A stretch of 5,062 nucleotides of DNA from Nitrospinae bacterium RIFCSPLOWO2_12_FULL_45_22. Lineage in GTDB: Bacteria; 2-12-FULL-45-22. Positions within the stretch are counted from its first letter, which is position 1; every line of letters starts with the position of its first letter. A model generated the notes under the pieces. The model was given only the letters and a program-made list of their open reading frames with translations. It searched no databases and was not told where the DNA came from. Location: positions 1 through 5,062 of the forward strand of contig MHDQ01000187.1 of NCBI GenBank assembly GCA_001803565.1. Reading direction: 5' to 3'. Made by a program: the position numbers and the translations under genes. Below are positions 1 through 5,062 of the stretch, in pieces.

Positions 1-900
1 AACGTATACATTTGGCATTAACGCTGCTGCAAAAAGGCTTGCTATTATAATGAAGTAGAGGACATTCAATACCCGGATGCCTCCAAAACGGTCAGCCGAC
101 CATCCGCCAAGTACCCTGAAGACGCTTGCCGATATTGCAATAACAGCCGCGAATTGCCCCATATTTGCCTTGGGTATATTGTAGGCATCATGAAAGAAGG
201 TAGGAAGGAACGTAGTAAATCCAATGTACCCACCGAAAGAGACTATATACATAATATTGAACACCCATGCGTCTTTTTCAATTATAACCTTCAGGTAATC
301 CTTCATCTTCTTCTTTTCCTGGTCAGGCGGCTCCTTGGCAAAGAGGGCCATCAGTGTCATAGGAATAAGCATAAGAATAATATAAAAACCATACACTGAG
401 TGCCAGCCATAGGCAGCAGCAAGAGGAGGCGCAGTCAGCATTGCGATTACAGCGCCGCTGTTTCCGGCTCCTGATATTCCGATAGCCAGCCCCTTATACT
501 TTGGCGGGTACCATCCGCCGCCCAGGGAAAGTGCAATACCGAATGAAGCGCCTGCTATACCAAGAGGAATACCCATCCAGATAACCTCCTGGAAGGTATC
601 AACAAAAAAGTAACCATAGGCGAGGCCTATAGTAATCAAACCCATCTCAAGCATCGCAGCCCATTTTCGCGTAATGTATTGTGCTAAAAGACCTGTCGGG
701 AAACGCATAAAAGCGCCTGCCAGAACCGGTACTGACAACATAAATCCCTTTTGCACAGGAGTTAGATGAAATTGCTCACTAATAAATGGAGCTACTGCCC
801 CGTTAACAACCCAGATTGCAAAACAGAAATCAAAATACAGGAATGCACAAAAAAGTGTTGGCCAATGACCTGATTTTAAGAATGCTTTTACGCCACCCAT
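1..900 (-). CDS. narK: NarK-family (NNP) nitrate/nitrite MFS transporter, C-terminus cut by window edge
   Basis: Inner-membrane major facilitator that moves nitrate and/or nitrite. I translated 300 codons from ATG at 900 to the left edge with no stop; NNP transporters are usually about 400-470 residues, so roughly the last third is missing. Hydrophobic segments follow from residue 15 on (first FDFCFAIWVVNGAVAPF). Family signatures are present: Arg66 in the TM2 motif AGAFMRFPTG and Arg262 in FRVLGGWSADRFGG, matching the two substrate-binding arginines of NarK; the first nitrate signature GISGAGNSGAV at 141-151; and the second, SFGGYIGFTTFLP, at 221-233. A charged cytoplasmic loop, KEPPDQEKKKMK, sits at 189-200 between the two halves. 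The start is fixed by AAGGAGG 8 nt upstream. It lies downstream of a sigma-54 promoter and a two-component pair. Whether it is an exchanger, a proton symporter, or specific for nitrate or nitrite cannot be told from this part. Confidence 0.93.
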   Translation of the reverse strand, partial: MGGVKAFLKSGHWPTLFCAFLYFDFCFAIWVVNGAVAPFISEQFHLTPVQKGFMLSVPVLAGAFMRFPTGLLAQYITRKWAAMLEMGLITIGLAYGYFFVDTFQEVIWMGIPLGIAGASFGIALSLGGGWYPPKYKGLAIGISGAGNSGAVIAMLTAPPLAAAYGWHSVYGFYIILMLIPMTLMALFAKEPPDQEKKKMKDYLKVIIEKDAWVFNIMYIVSFGGYIGFTTFLPTFFHDAYNIPKANMGQFAAVIAISASVFRVLGGWSADRFGGIRVLNVLYFIIIASLFAAALMPNVYV

Positions 901-908
901 GATGAAAA

Positions 909-915
909 CCTCCTT
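909..915 (-). promoter_or_regulatory. Strong Shine-Dalgarno of the transporter
   Basis: AAGGAGG on the minus strand lies 8 nt before the ATG at 900. It is a near-perfect anti-16S match with ideal spacing and decides the start codon. Confidence 0.9.
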
Positions 916-933
916 CCCCGTTAATCAGGGGAA
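914..933 (-). other. Small stem-loop abutting the transporter Shine-Dalgarno
   Basis: On the minus-strand RNA, UUCCCC (933-928) can pair with GGGGAA (919-914) around an 8-nt loop. The 3' arm touches the first base of AGGAGG. It could modestly affect ribosome access or protect the 5' side of the message. It has no U-run, so it is not an intrinsic terminator. It is short and may be coincidental. Confidence 0.4.
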
Positions 934-963
934 TTTACTATATAAATACACAGCGATGGTTAT

Positions 964-992
964 TTGATAAAAGTAATACTACTTATTATAAT
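964..992 (+). promoter_or_regulatory. Possible sigma-70-type promoter on the opposite strand
   Basis: On the plus strand, TTGATA (964-969, five of six) is followed by a 17-bp spacer and TATAAT (987-992, six of six). The predicted start is near 999, reading away from the transporter into the sigma-54 promoter and enhancer region. No plus-strand gene follows, so any product would be a non-coding antisense or divergent transcript. It shares its palindromic -10 with the minus-strand candidate. Confidence 0.4.
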
Positions 993-1004
993 AACGACTA
1001 TTAC
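973..1004. repeat. AT-rich imperfect dyad in the transporter leader
   Basis: A 32-bp inverted repeat centred between 988 and 989. The outer arms GTAATA (973-978) and TATTAC (999-1004) pair perfectly. The core TTATTATAATAA (983-994) is a perfect 12-bp palindrome. Only three of sixteen paired positions mismatch, all in the 4-nt blocks between. It lies between the sigma-54 start site and the start codon. As RNA it would be a weak A-U hairpin. As DNA it could be an operator or the shared -10 region of opposed promoters. Confidence 0.5.
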
Positions 1005-1013
1005 GGATCTTAA
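985..1013 (-). promoter_or_regulatory. Possible sigma-70-type promoter toward the transporter
   Basis: On the minus strand, TTAAGA (1013-1008, four of six matches to the -35 consensus) is followed by a 17-bp spacer and TATAAT (990-985, a perfect -10). It would start transcription near 978, giving a leader of about 78 nt before the ATG. It could provide basal expression alongside the sigma-54 promoter. The surroundings are AT-rich, so chance matches are expected. Confidence 0.4.
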
Positions 1014-1075
1014 TTTTGCTGAATATTAATGCAACTCTTTTATCCCTCCTTTCCAATCCCTTTGAGACTGGATGT

Positions 1076-1091
1076 TGCAAGACAAGTGCCA
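1076..1091 (-). promoter_or_regulatory. Sigma-54 (RpoN) promoter of the transporter gene
   Basis: The minus strand reads TGGCACT-TGTC-TTGCA. It matches the sigma-54 consensus TGGCACG-N4-TTGCA at every conserved position except one (T for G at position 7). The invariant GG (1090-1089) and GC (1078-1077) have the required 10-bp spacing. Taking the C of GC as -12 puts the start site near 1065, with a leader of about 165 nt before the ATG at 900. Such promoters need an ATP-hydrolysing enhancer-binding protein; the adjacent regulator with an intact GAFTGA loop is the obvious candidate. Confidence 0.85.
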
Positions 1092-1169
1092 TAACATATA
1101 TACATGCTTATCTATTTGATATTACAAGGTTATTCGTATTTATCCACTGGATTGCACGGATATTATTAC

Positions 1170-1185
1170 GTTACATAAACGTAAC
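1170..1185. promoter_or_regulatory. Proximal enhancer-type palindrome GTTAC-N6-GTAAC
   Basis: GTTACATAAACGTAAC is a perfect 5-6-5 inverted repeat. An overlapping 7-5-7 perfect repeat, TTACGTT-ACATA-AACGTAA, spans 1166-1184. Its centre lies about 112 bp upstream of the predicted sigma-54 start, within the usual range for NtrC-class upstream activating sequences. The same half-sites and spacing recur at 1269-1284. I infer a binding site for the dimeric Fis-type HTH of the neighbouring regulator. Confidence 0.7.
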
Positions 1186-1188
1186 ACA

Positions 1189-1218
1189 ATAACGGACAAG
1201 ATTATAGATAACCGTTAT
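1189..1218. repeat. Inverted repeat ATAACGG...CCGTTAT between the enhancer palindromes
   Basis: ATAACGG (1189-1195) and CCGTTAT (1212-1218) are perfect 7-bp inverted copies 16 nt apart. The right arm also belongs to a tight palindrome, ATAAC-C-GTTAT (1208-1218). No T-run follows on either strand, so it is not an intrinsic terminator. It could be an accessory protein site, a degenerate relative of the GTTAC sites, or chance. Confidence 0.3.
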
Positions 1219-1249
1219 GATTAGCCATGTTTGAGGAAATAAATGAAGT

Positions 1250-1258
1250 GGGGGGGGG
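1250..1258 (+). repeat. G9 homopolymer tract
   Basis: Nine consecutive G residues lie in the intergenic region between the two GTTAC-N6-GTAAC palindromes. Such tracts are prone to slipped-strand length change and to sequencing error. A length change here would alter the spacing and helical phase of the two palindromes but no protein frame. Confidence 0.7.
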
Positions 1259-1268
1259 AATCGGAAAT

Positions 1269-1284
1269 GTTACCAATAAGTAAC
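1269..1284. promoter_or_regulatory. Distal enhancer-type palindrome GTTAC-N6-GTAAC
   Basis: GTTACCAATAAGTAAC has the same half-sites and 6-bp spacer as the palindrome at 1170-1185. Here the symmetry extends to ATGTTAC-N6-GTAACAT (1267-1286), ending on the last base of the regulator's stop codon. Centre-to-centre distance to the proximal copy is 99 bp, and it lies about 211 bp upstream of the predicted sigma-54 start. I infer a second binding site for the same regulator. Confidence 0.65.
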
Positions 1285-1285
1285 A

Positions 1286-2695
1286 TCACTCAGCAGTATT
1301 ATCTTCAACAATCTCTTCCTTTTTCAGCAGACCATACAATTTGCACTTCTCCCAAAGGGTTTTTCTCGATATGCCAAGGAGTTTTGAAGCAAGTGTCTTG
1401 TTGCCTTTAGTCTCTTCCAGTACTTTTGATACATACTGTTTCTCAAAAAGAGACATGGCAGTCGGAAGGGGTTCTGAATAACTGAGCCTCTCACCCACTT
1501 TACTTCCTTCACGGCAGATAGTACACATATCTTCAGGGAGGTCCCATGGTTGTATCTCTTTATCTCTTGATAAGGTCAAGGCCCTTTTAACTGCATTCTC
1601 AAGTTCTCTTATATTACCCGGGTAGTCATACTTTAGAATAAATTCCCGTGCCTCTATTGATATTCCCCTCATTGGTTTATTCATATGCTTTGAGTACATA
1701 TTCAGAAAATGCTCTGTTAGCAGTAAAATATCCTCCTTGCGATCCCTTAAAGCAGGAAGATGAACAGGCACAACATTCAGCCGGTAATAAAGATCCTCAC
1801 GGAAACTGCCTTTCTGTACCTCTTTTTTAAGGTCCCTTTGAGTTGCTCCTATAATCCTTACATCCACATTTATTGTACTCGTGCCTCCAAGTCTTTCAAA
1901 CTCACGCCCCTGAAGCACCCTTAATAGTTTGACCTGAACCGTCTGGTTAATCTCTCCGATTTCATCAAGGAAGAGAGTACCCTTGTGGGCAAGCTCAAAC
2001 CTCCCCTTCTTCTGCTTCAGGGCTCCGGTAAATGCACCTCTCTCATGACCAAACAACTCTGCCTCAAGAAGCGTTTCAGGCAGCGCGGCACAGCTCACTT
2101 TAATGAACGCCTCATTTTTCCTCGGACTATTATAGTGGATAGCATTTGCAACAAGCTCCTTGCCTGTGCCGCTTTCTCCGGTAATGAGCACCGTTGTATC
2201 CGTAGGCGCTATTATCTCTATCTTCTCAAATATATCTTTCATCTTATCGCTCTTACCGATAATTCCGCTGAATTCATACCTCTCCTCTATCTTTTCTTTC
2301 AGGTATATATTCTCGTCTTCAAGGTCTCTCAATGCAATCAGCCTTTTTACTGTCAGGATAAACTCATCCATAGAAAACGGCTTTGTTATATAGTCGTATG
2401 CACCTATCTTCATAGCCTCAACGGCAGTATCCACTGATCCATATGCGGTGATCATCAACACCTTTGTGCGCGGAGAGATCTGTTTGCACGACTTCAATAT
2501 CTGGACTCCGTCCACTTCCGGAAGTCTCAGGTCAGTTATCACAACATCATAAGAGTTATTCTTAATTGACTTTAATCCTTCACCACCGGTTTCCGCACTC
2601 ATGACGTTGTATCCTTCAACCTTAAGAGCGTCACTTATTGAGATCCTCATCAGCGGTTCATCATCTATAATTAATATATCCGGTATCTTGTGCAT
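1286..2695 (-). CDS. NtrC-family sigma-54-dependent response regulator
   Basis: Cytoplasmic transcription activator of 469 residues, the normal full length for REC-AAA+-HTH regulators. The receiver domain (about 5-120) has Asp11/Asp12, phospho-acceptor Asp55 in [13 protein letters not shown], Thr83 and Lys105 (TKPF). The AAA+ domain (about 143-375) has Walker A GESGTGKE (173-180), the sigma-54-contacting loop GAFTGA (220-225), Walker B LFLDE (241-245), arginine-finger candidates Arg299 and Arg305 in [10 protein letters not shown], and sensor [12 protein letters not shown] (358-367). A Fis-type helix-turn-helix fills about 417-457 ([19 protein letters not shown]). All catalytic motifs are intact. 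It starts 12 nt after the kinase stop, so the two form an operon and a probable cognate pair. It probably activates the sigma-54 promoter at 1076-1091. It resembles AtoC/ZraR/NtrC-type proteins, and I cannot assign a specific named orthologue. Confidence 0.95.
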   Translation of the reverse strand: MHKIPDILIIDDEPLMRISISDALKVEGYNVMSAETGGEGLKSIKNNSYDVVITDLRLPEVDGVQILKSCKQISPRTKVLMITAYGSVDTAVEAMKIGAYDYITKPFSMDEFILTVKRLIALRDLEDENIYLKEKIEERYEFSGIIGKSDKMKDIFEKIEIIAPTDTTVLITGESGTGKELVANAIHYNSPRKNEAFIKVSCAALPETLLEAELFGHERGAFTGALKQKKGRFELAHKGTLFLDEIGEINQTVQVKLLRVLQGREFERLGGTSTINVDVRIIGATQRDLKKEVQKGSFREDLYYRLNVVPVHLPALRDRKEDILLLTEHFLNMYSKHMNKPMRGISIEAREFILKYDYPGNIRELENAVKRALTLSRDKEIQPWDLPEDMCTICREGSKVGERLSYSEPLPTAMSLFEKQYVSKVLEETKGNKTLASKLLGISRKTLWEKCKLYGLLKKEEIVEDNTAE

Positions 2696-2703
2696 TGTGA
2701 TAT

Positions 2704-2709
2704 TCCTTT
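2704..2709 (-). promoter_or_regulatory. RBS of the response regulator, overlapping the kinase stop codon
   Basis: AAAGGA on the minus strand overlaps the TAA stop of the kinase (TAAAGGA) and lies 8 nt before the ATG at 2695. A stronger AGGAGG (2718-2713) is inside the last kinase codons but 17 nt from the ATG, too far for normal use. The arrangement favours translational coupling of kinase and regulator. Confidence 0.75.
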
Positions 2710-5062
2710 ACGCCTCCTTCAACGGCAGCCTGATCGTGAATGTTGTCCCCTTCCCCTCTTCGCTCTTTACGTCTATCTTCCCTGAGTGTTTCTCAACTAT
2801 ACCAAGACTTACTGCAAGGCCGAGCCCGGTTCCCTTTCCAACATCCTTAGTTGTAAAAAACGGATCAAATATCCTTGGCATTATCTGTGGCGGTATCCCT
2901 GAGCCATTATCAGAAACAGCGATACAGCACCAGTTGTTGTCGGCATATGTCCTGACTATTACCTCCCCCTCACCCTTGACTGCCTGAACCGCATTCAGCA
3001 ACATATTCATAACTACCTGTCCTATCTTATGCTGATCCATCATTACTCTTTGCATGTTTAAACCAAGCTCTTTTCTTAGATGGATACCATTCTTCGTTAC
3101 TGCATAACTCATCAGAGACAGGACATCTTCAACAAGGTTATTTACATCCACAGCTAAAAGCCTCGGTTCATGCTGCTGTGCAAAATCAAGAAGCTGTTCA
3201 ACAGTTCTCTGAACACGCTGGATTCCATCCTCCATGGACTTCATATATATCACTTCACGCTCCTTTGGCAGGAGCTTATTACGTATATTATACAGACAAT
3301 TCATAATCCCGCCAATGGGGTTATTGATCTCATGTGCAATTCCTGCAGCCAACTGGCCTATAGCAGACATCTTCTCCGCCTGAGCAACCTGCTGTTCCAG
3401 TCTGTTCCTTTCAGTAATATCATTTGCAATTACCAGCACCCCCGCCATCTTTTCATCTCCGCTTCTAAGAGGTGAAATACTGAGAACCGCATATTTTACA
3501 CCCCCGGAATTATCTATAATTTCTACCTCATATGTCTGTCTTATCCCCTCTGCTACGGTCTTTCTTAACCTCTCGCCTTTATGCTTCTTCGACAGTATAG
3601 CCAGGAATGAACTTCCAACAAGATCTTCCTTCTTATAACCCCACTCTTCTACCTTTTTATTAACATAAGTAATCAGTCCGGCAGGGTTAAGTGTGAAAAT
3701 AACGTCGTTTGCGCCTTCAAGGAGGTTTTCAAGATAATCCTTGGTCTCCCTCAACTCCCTGGTCCTGTCTGATACCCTCTGTTCAAGGATGTCATGATAT
3801 TCACGCAGATGCCTTTCCAATCTCTTCCTGTCAGTAATATCGCGGACAAATGCCCTTGTCTTTATGAATTGACCGGTTATCGGATGGTAAAGGGCAGTGG
3901 CGGATATCTCAACTTCTATTTTTTTACCATCCTTTGTAATAAATTGTAACTCGACCCGGCCTTTGCCTTCTTTAATCACCCGACCTACATGCTTTTTTAC
4001 ACGCTCCCTGAGTTCTTCCGGAACTATATCCTCCAGCCTCTTATTTCGCATCTCCTCAATCGTGTAACCAAGGGTATTAAGTTCCGTCTTGTTAACCCCT
4101 ACAAAATATCTTTCAGCATTAACAGAATGAATCATCTCAGGAGAATTTTCGATGAGATCCTTATACCTCTCCTCAGATGTCTCAAGTTCCTTATTCCTCT
4201 CCTCAAGAGTAGTATAAGTCTTCTTTAACTCTTCTGCCATTTTATTGAACTCATCCGCCAGTTTTTCTATCTCATCACCTGTCTTAACATAAAGACGGTG
4301 GTCAAGTTTACCCTGGCCTATAAGTTCTACACCACGGTACAGCTCATTAATAGGTTTAACAATATCTCCTGCAGCATAGACGGCTGTAAGGGCAAGAAAC
4401 ACTATGAGCACAAAGGCAAATATAGTAACGCGCGCGAGTAAAGAATATATGGGTGCATACATCTCACTGGGGCTCTGTCTCAGAAAGACATACCATTTGT
4501 TTCCGTCAAGCCATCCAAGTTCCGGGTTTATTGTCGCAAGTACCGGGGCAAAACCAACAATAGAGTCTTTACCGCCATGGGCATCATCTTTTGCAACCCC
4601 CCATCCCGGATTAACGCGTGTTACGAGTTTGACAAGATCATGGCTTATATGATGGCTGCGCAGAGGAAATATAGGACACATGATAATTGTACCTGCAGAA
4701 TCTACAAGGTTTGCATGTCCTGTCTTACCGATTCTTACATTATTTATAATCTCGAGGAGGCTATCTACTGTATACCTGATTGCAACAACGCCGATTGCCT
4801 TACCATTATCCATGACGGGGGCCGCTATGTTCATCAGATACTTGCCGGTTTTATTATCAAGATTTAAATCACCGACGTAGACCTTGCCCGCACCATTGTT
4901 GAAGGCAACATTAAACCAGCGCTCACTTTTGAAATTACCGCTTCCACCCTCGTTTATGCCGGCAACATAATCAGCACTCCTGTCAACAATTAAAAGGCTG
5001 TGAACTTCCTTTTCATCATAACTCCTGAATTCCCTGAGATAATTATTCAGTTCACCTCTGCC
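2708..5062 (-). CDS. dCache-HAMP-PAS-PAS hybrid-sensing membrane histidine kinase, N-terminus cut by window edge
   Basis: Membrane sensor kinase, probable partner of the adjacent regulator. The frame stays open from the TAA at 2708 to the right edge: 784 residues, true start outside. The ATG at 4834 is internal: the 76 codons before it continue the sensor fold (ERWFNVAFNNGAGKVYVGDLN, then LDNKTGKYLM). Visible residues: dCache extracytoplasmic sensor 1 to about 200; transmembrane helix about 212-231; HAMP about 231-283; PAS about 296-411 (ends RDITDRKRLE); coiled-coil linker about 416-447; PAS about 441-556 (ends NDITERNRLE); HisKA with phospho-accepting His577 in IAHEINNP; HATPase_c with N-box NMLLNAVQA, G1 DNGSGIP, FDPFFTTK and G2 GKGTGLGLA. 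The HEINN sequence fits the HExxN phosphatase motif, so it may also dephosphorylate the regulator. There is no receiver domain. The ligand is unknown; co-location with a nitrate/nitrite transporter hints at a nitrogen-oxide or related signal. Confidence 0.93.
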   Translation of the reverse strand, partial: GRGELNNYLREFRSYDEKEVHSLLIVDRSADYVAGINEGGSGNFKSERWFNVAFNNGAGKVYVGDLNLDNKTGKYLMNIAAPVMDNGKAIGVVAIRYTVDSLLEIINNVRIGKTGHANLVDSAGTIIMCPIFPLRSHHISHDLVKLVTRVNPGWGVAKDDAHGGKDSIVGFAPVLATINPELGWLDGNKWYVFLRQSPSEMYAPIYSLLARVTIFAFVLIVFLALTAVYAAGDIVKPINELYRGVELIGQGKLDHRLYVKTGDEIEKLADEFNKMAEELKKTYTTLEERNKELETSEERYKDLIENSPEMIHSVNAERYFVGVNKTELNTLGYTIEEMRNKRLEDIVPEELRERVKKHVGRVIKEGKGRVELQFITKDGKKIEVEISATALYHPITGQFIKTRAFVRDITDRKRLERHLREYHDILEQRVSDRTRELRETKDYLENLLEGANDVIFTLNPAGLITYVNKKVEEWGYKKEDLVGSSFLAILSKKHKGERLRKTVAEGIRQTYEVEIIDNSGGVKYAVLSISPLRSGDEKMAGVLVIANDITERNRLEQQVAQAEKMSAIGQLAAGIAHEINNPIGGIMNCLYNIRNKLLPKEREVIYMKSMEDGIQRVQRTVEQLLDFAQQHEPRLLAVDVNNLVEDVLSLMSYAVTKNGIHLRKELGLNMQRVMMDQHKIGQVVMNMLLNAVQAVKGEGEVIVRTYADNNWCCIAVSDNGSGIPPQIMPRIFDPFFTTKDVGKGTGLGLAVSLGIVEKHSGKIDVKSEEGKGTTFTIRLPLKEA

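Larger units (their letters stand above)
901..1285 (-). other. 385-bp regulatory region between regulator and transporter
   Basis: No credible gene is present. Reading toward the transporter it contains two GTTAC-N6-GTAAC palindromes flanking a G9 tract and an ATAACGG/CCGTTAT repeat, a sigma-54 promoter, a leader of about 165 nt with an AT-rich dyad, an SD-proximal hairpin, and the transporter RBS. I found no GC-rich stem plus T-run after the regulator stop, so read-through from the upstream operon into the transporter remains possible. Confidence 0.8.

Noticed and set aside
13-28. Sigma-54-like TGGCATTAACGCTGCT on the plus strand
   Set aside because: It has GG-N10-GC but lacks the full consensus, lies inside transporter coding sequence, points antisense and has no gene to serve.
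154-399. Plus-strand ORF (81 codons) at the left end
   Set aside because: It is antisense to the transporter, whose translation here shows NNP family signatures.
961-981. FNR/CRP-type half site (TTGAT on plus, ATCAA on minus) upstream of the transporter
   Set aside because: Only one half-site matches; the second half of the TTGAT-N4-ATCAA dyad is absent.
1044-1052. Shine-Dalgarno-like AAAGGAGGG in the transporter leader as the start of a leader peptide
   Set aside because: The only nearby start is a TTG followed by one codon and a stop (TTG CAT TAA), so no peptide is supported.
1189-1218. Intrinsic terminator after the response regulator
   Set aside because: The inverted repeat has a 16-nt loop, is not GC-rich and lacks a following T-run on either strand.
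1243-1410. Plus-strand 55-codon ORF starting MKWGGESEM with a GAGG-like RBS before it
   Set aside because: It reads through the G9 tract and is mostly antisense to the 3' end of the response regulator. The composition is typical of a shadow frame and resembles no protein I recognise.
1985-2437. Long plus-strand ORF (150 codons) opposite the response regulator
   Set aside because: It is fully antisense to the conserved AAA+ and receiver coding sequence, has no RBS and no recognisable protein features; it is a shadow frame.
2601-2987. Plus-strand ORF (128 codons) spanning the kinase-regulator junction
   Set aside because: It is antisense to two well-supported genes and carries no family signature.
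1-5062. CRISPR array, tRNA/rRNA, insertion sequence or attachment site
   Set aside because: I saw no regularly spaced repeats, tRNA-like cloverleaf, transposase coding sequence or terminal repeats.

Overview
The window shows three genes, all on the minus strand, in the transcription order sensor histidine kinase (right), NtrC-type response regulator (middle), NarK-family nitrate/nitrite transporter (left). The kinase runs off the right edge, so its N-terminus is missing. The transporter runs off the left edge, so its C-terminus is missing. Only the response regulator is complete. Base composition is moderate to AT-rich, ribosome binding sites are strong purine-rich Shine-Dalgarno sequences, and there is a textbook sigma-54 promoter with a GAFTGA-bearing activator. 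This suggests a Gram-negative bacterium with respiratory or assimilatory nitrogen-oxide metabolism, for example Nitrospirota, Desulfobacterota or anammox-type Planctomycetota. The sequence alone does not settle the lineage.

Layout. Positions 5062-2708: membrane histidine kinase with an extracytoplasmic dCache sensor, a transmembrane helix, HAMP, two PAS domains, HisKA and HATPase_c. Positions 2695-1286: sigma-54-dependent response regulator (REC, AAA+, Fis-type HTH), 12 nt downstream of the kinase and so almost certainly co-transcribed. Positions 1285-901: a 385-bp regulatory region. Positions 900-1: NarK-like transporter, first 300 residues.

The regulatory region is the most informative part. 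Reading toward the transporter it holds: a GTTAC-N6-GTAAC palindrome at the end of the regulator gene (1269-1284); a G9 tract; a second GTTAC-N6-GTAAC palindrome (1170-1185); a sigma-54 promoter TGGCACT-TGTC-TTGCA (1076-1091); a long leader with an AT-rich dyad (973-1004) whose 12-bp perfect palindrome gives a TATAAT on both strands; a small hairpin next to the Shine-Dalgarno; and AAGGAGG before the ATG.

Working model (inference): the dCache kinase senses an extracytoplasmic signal and phosphorylates the regulator at Asp55. The regulator binds the two palindromes about 112 and 211 bp upstream of the predicted start site and activates sigma-54 RNA polymerase at the transporter promoter. This would be a compact local circuit in which an NtrC-class system, rather than NarX/NarL, controls a nitrate/nitrite transporter. 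The individual protein families are well known. The apparent novelty is the operator and the circuit, not a new enzyme.
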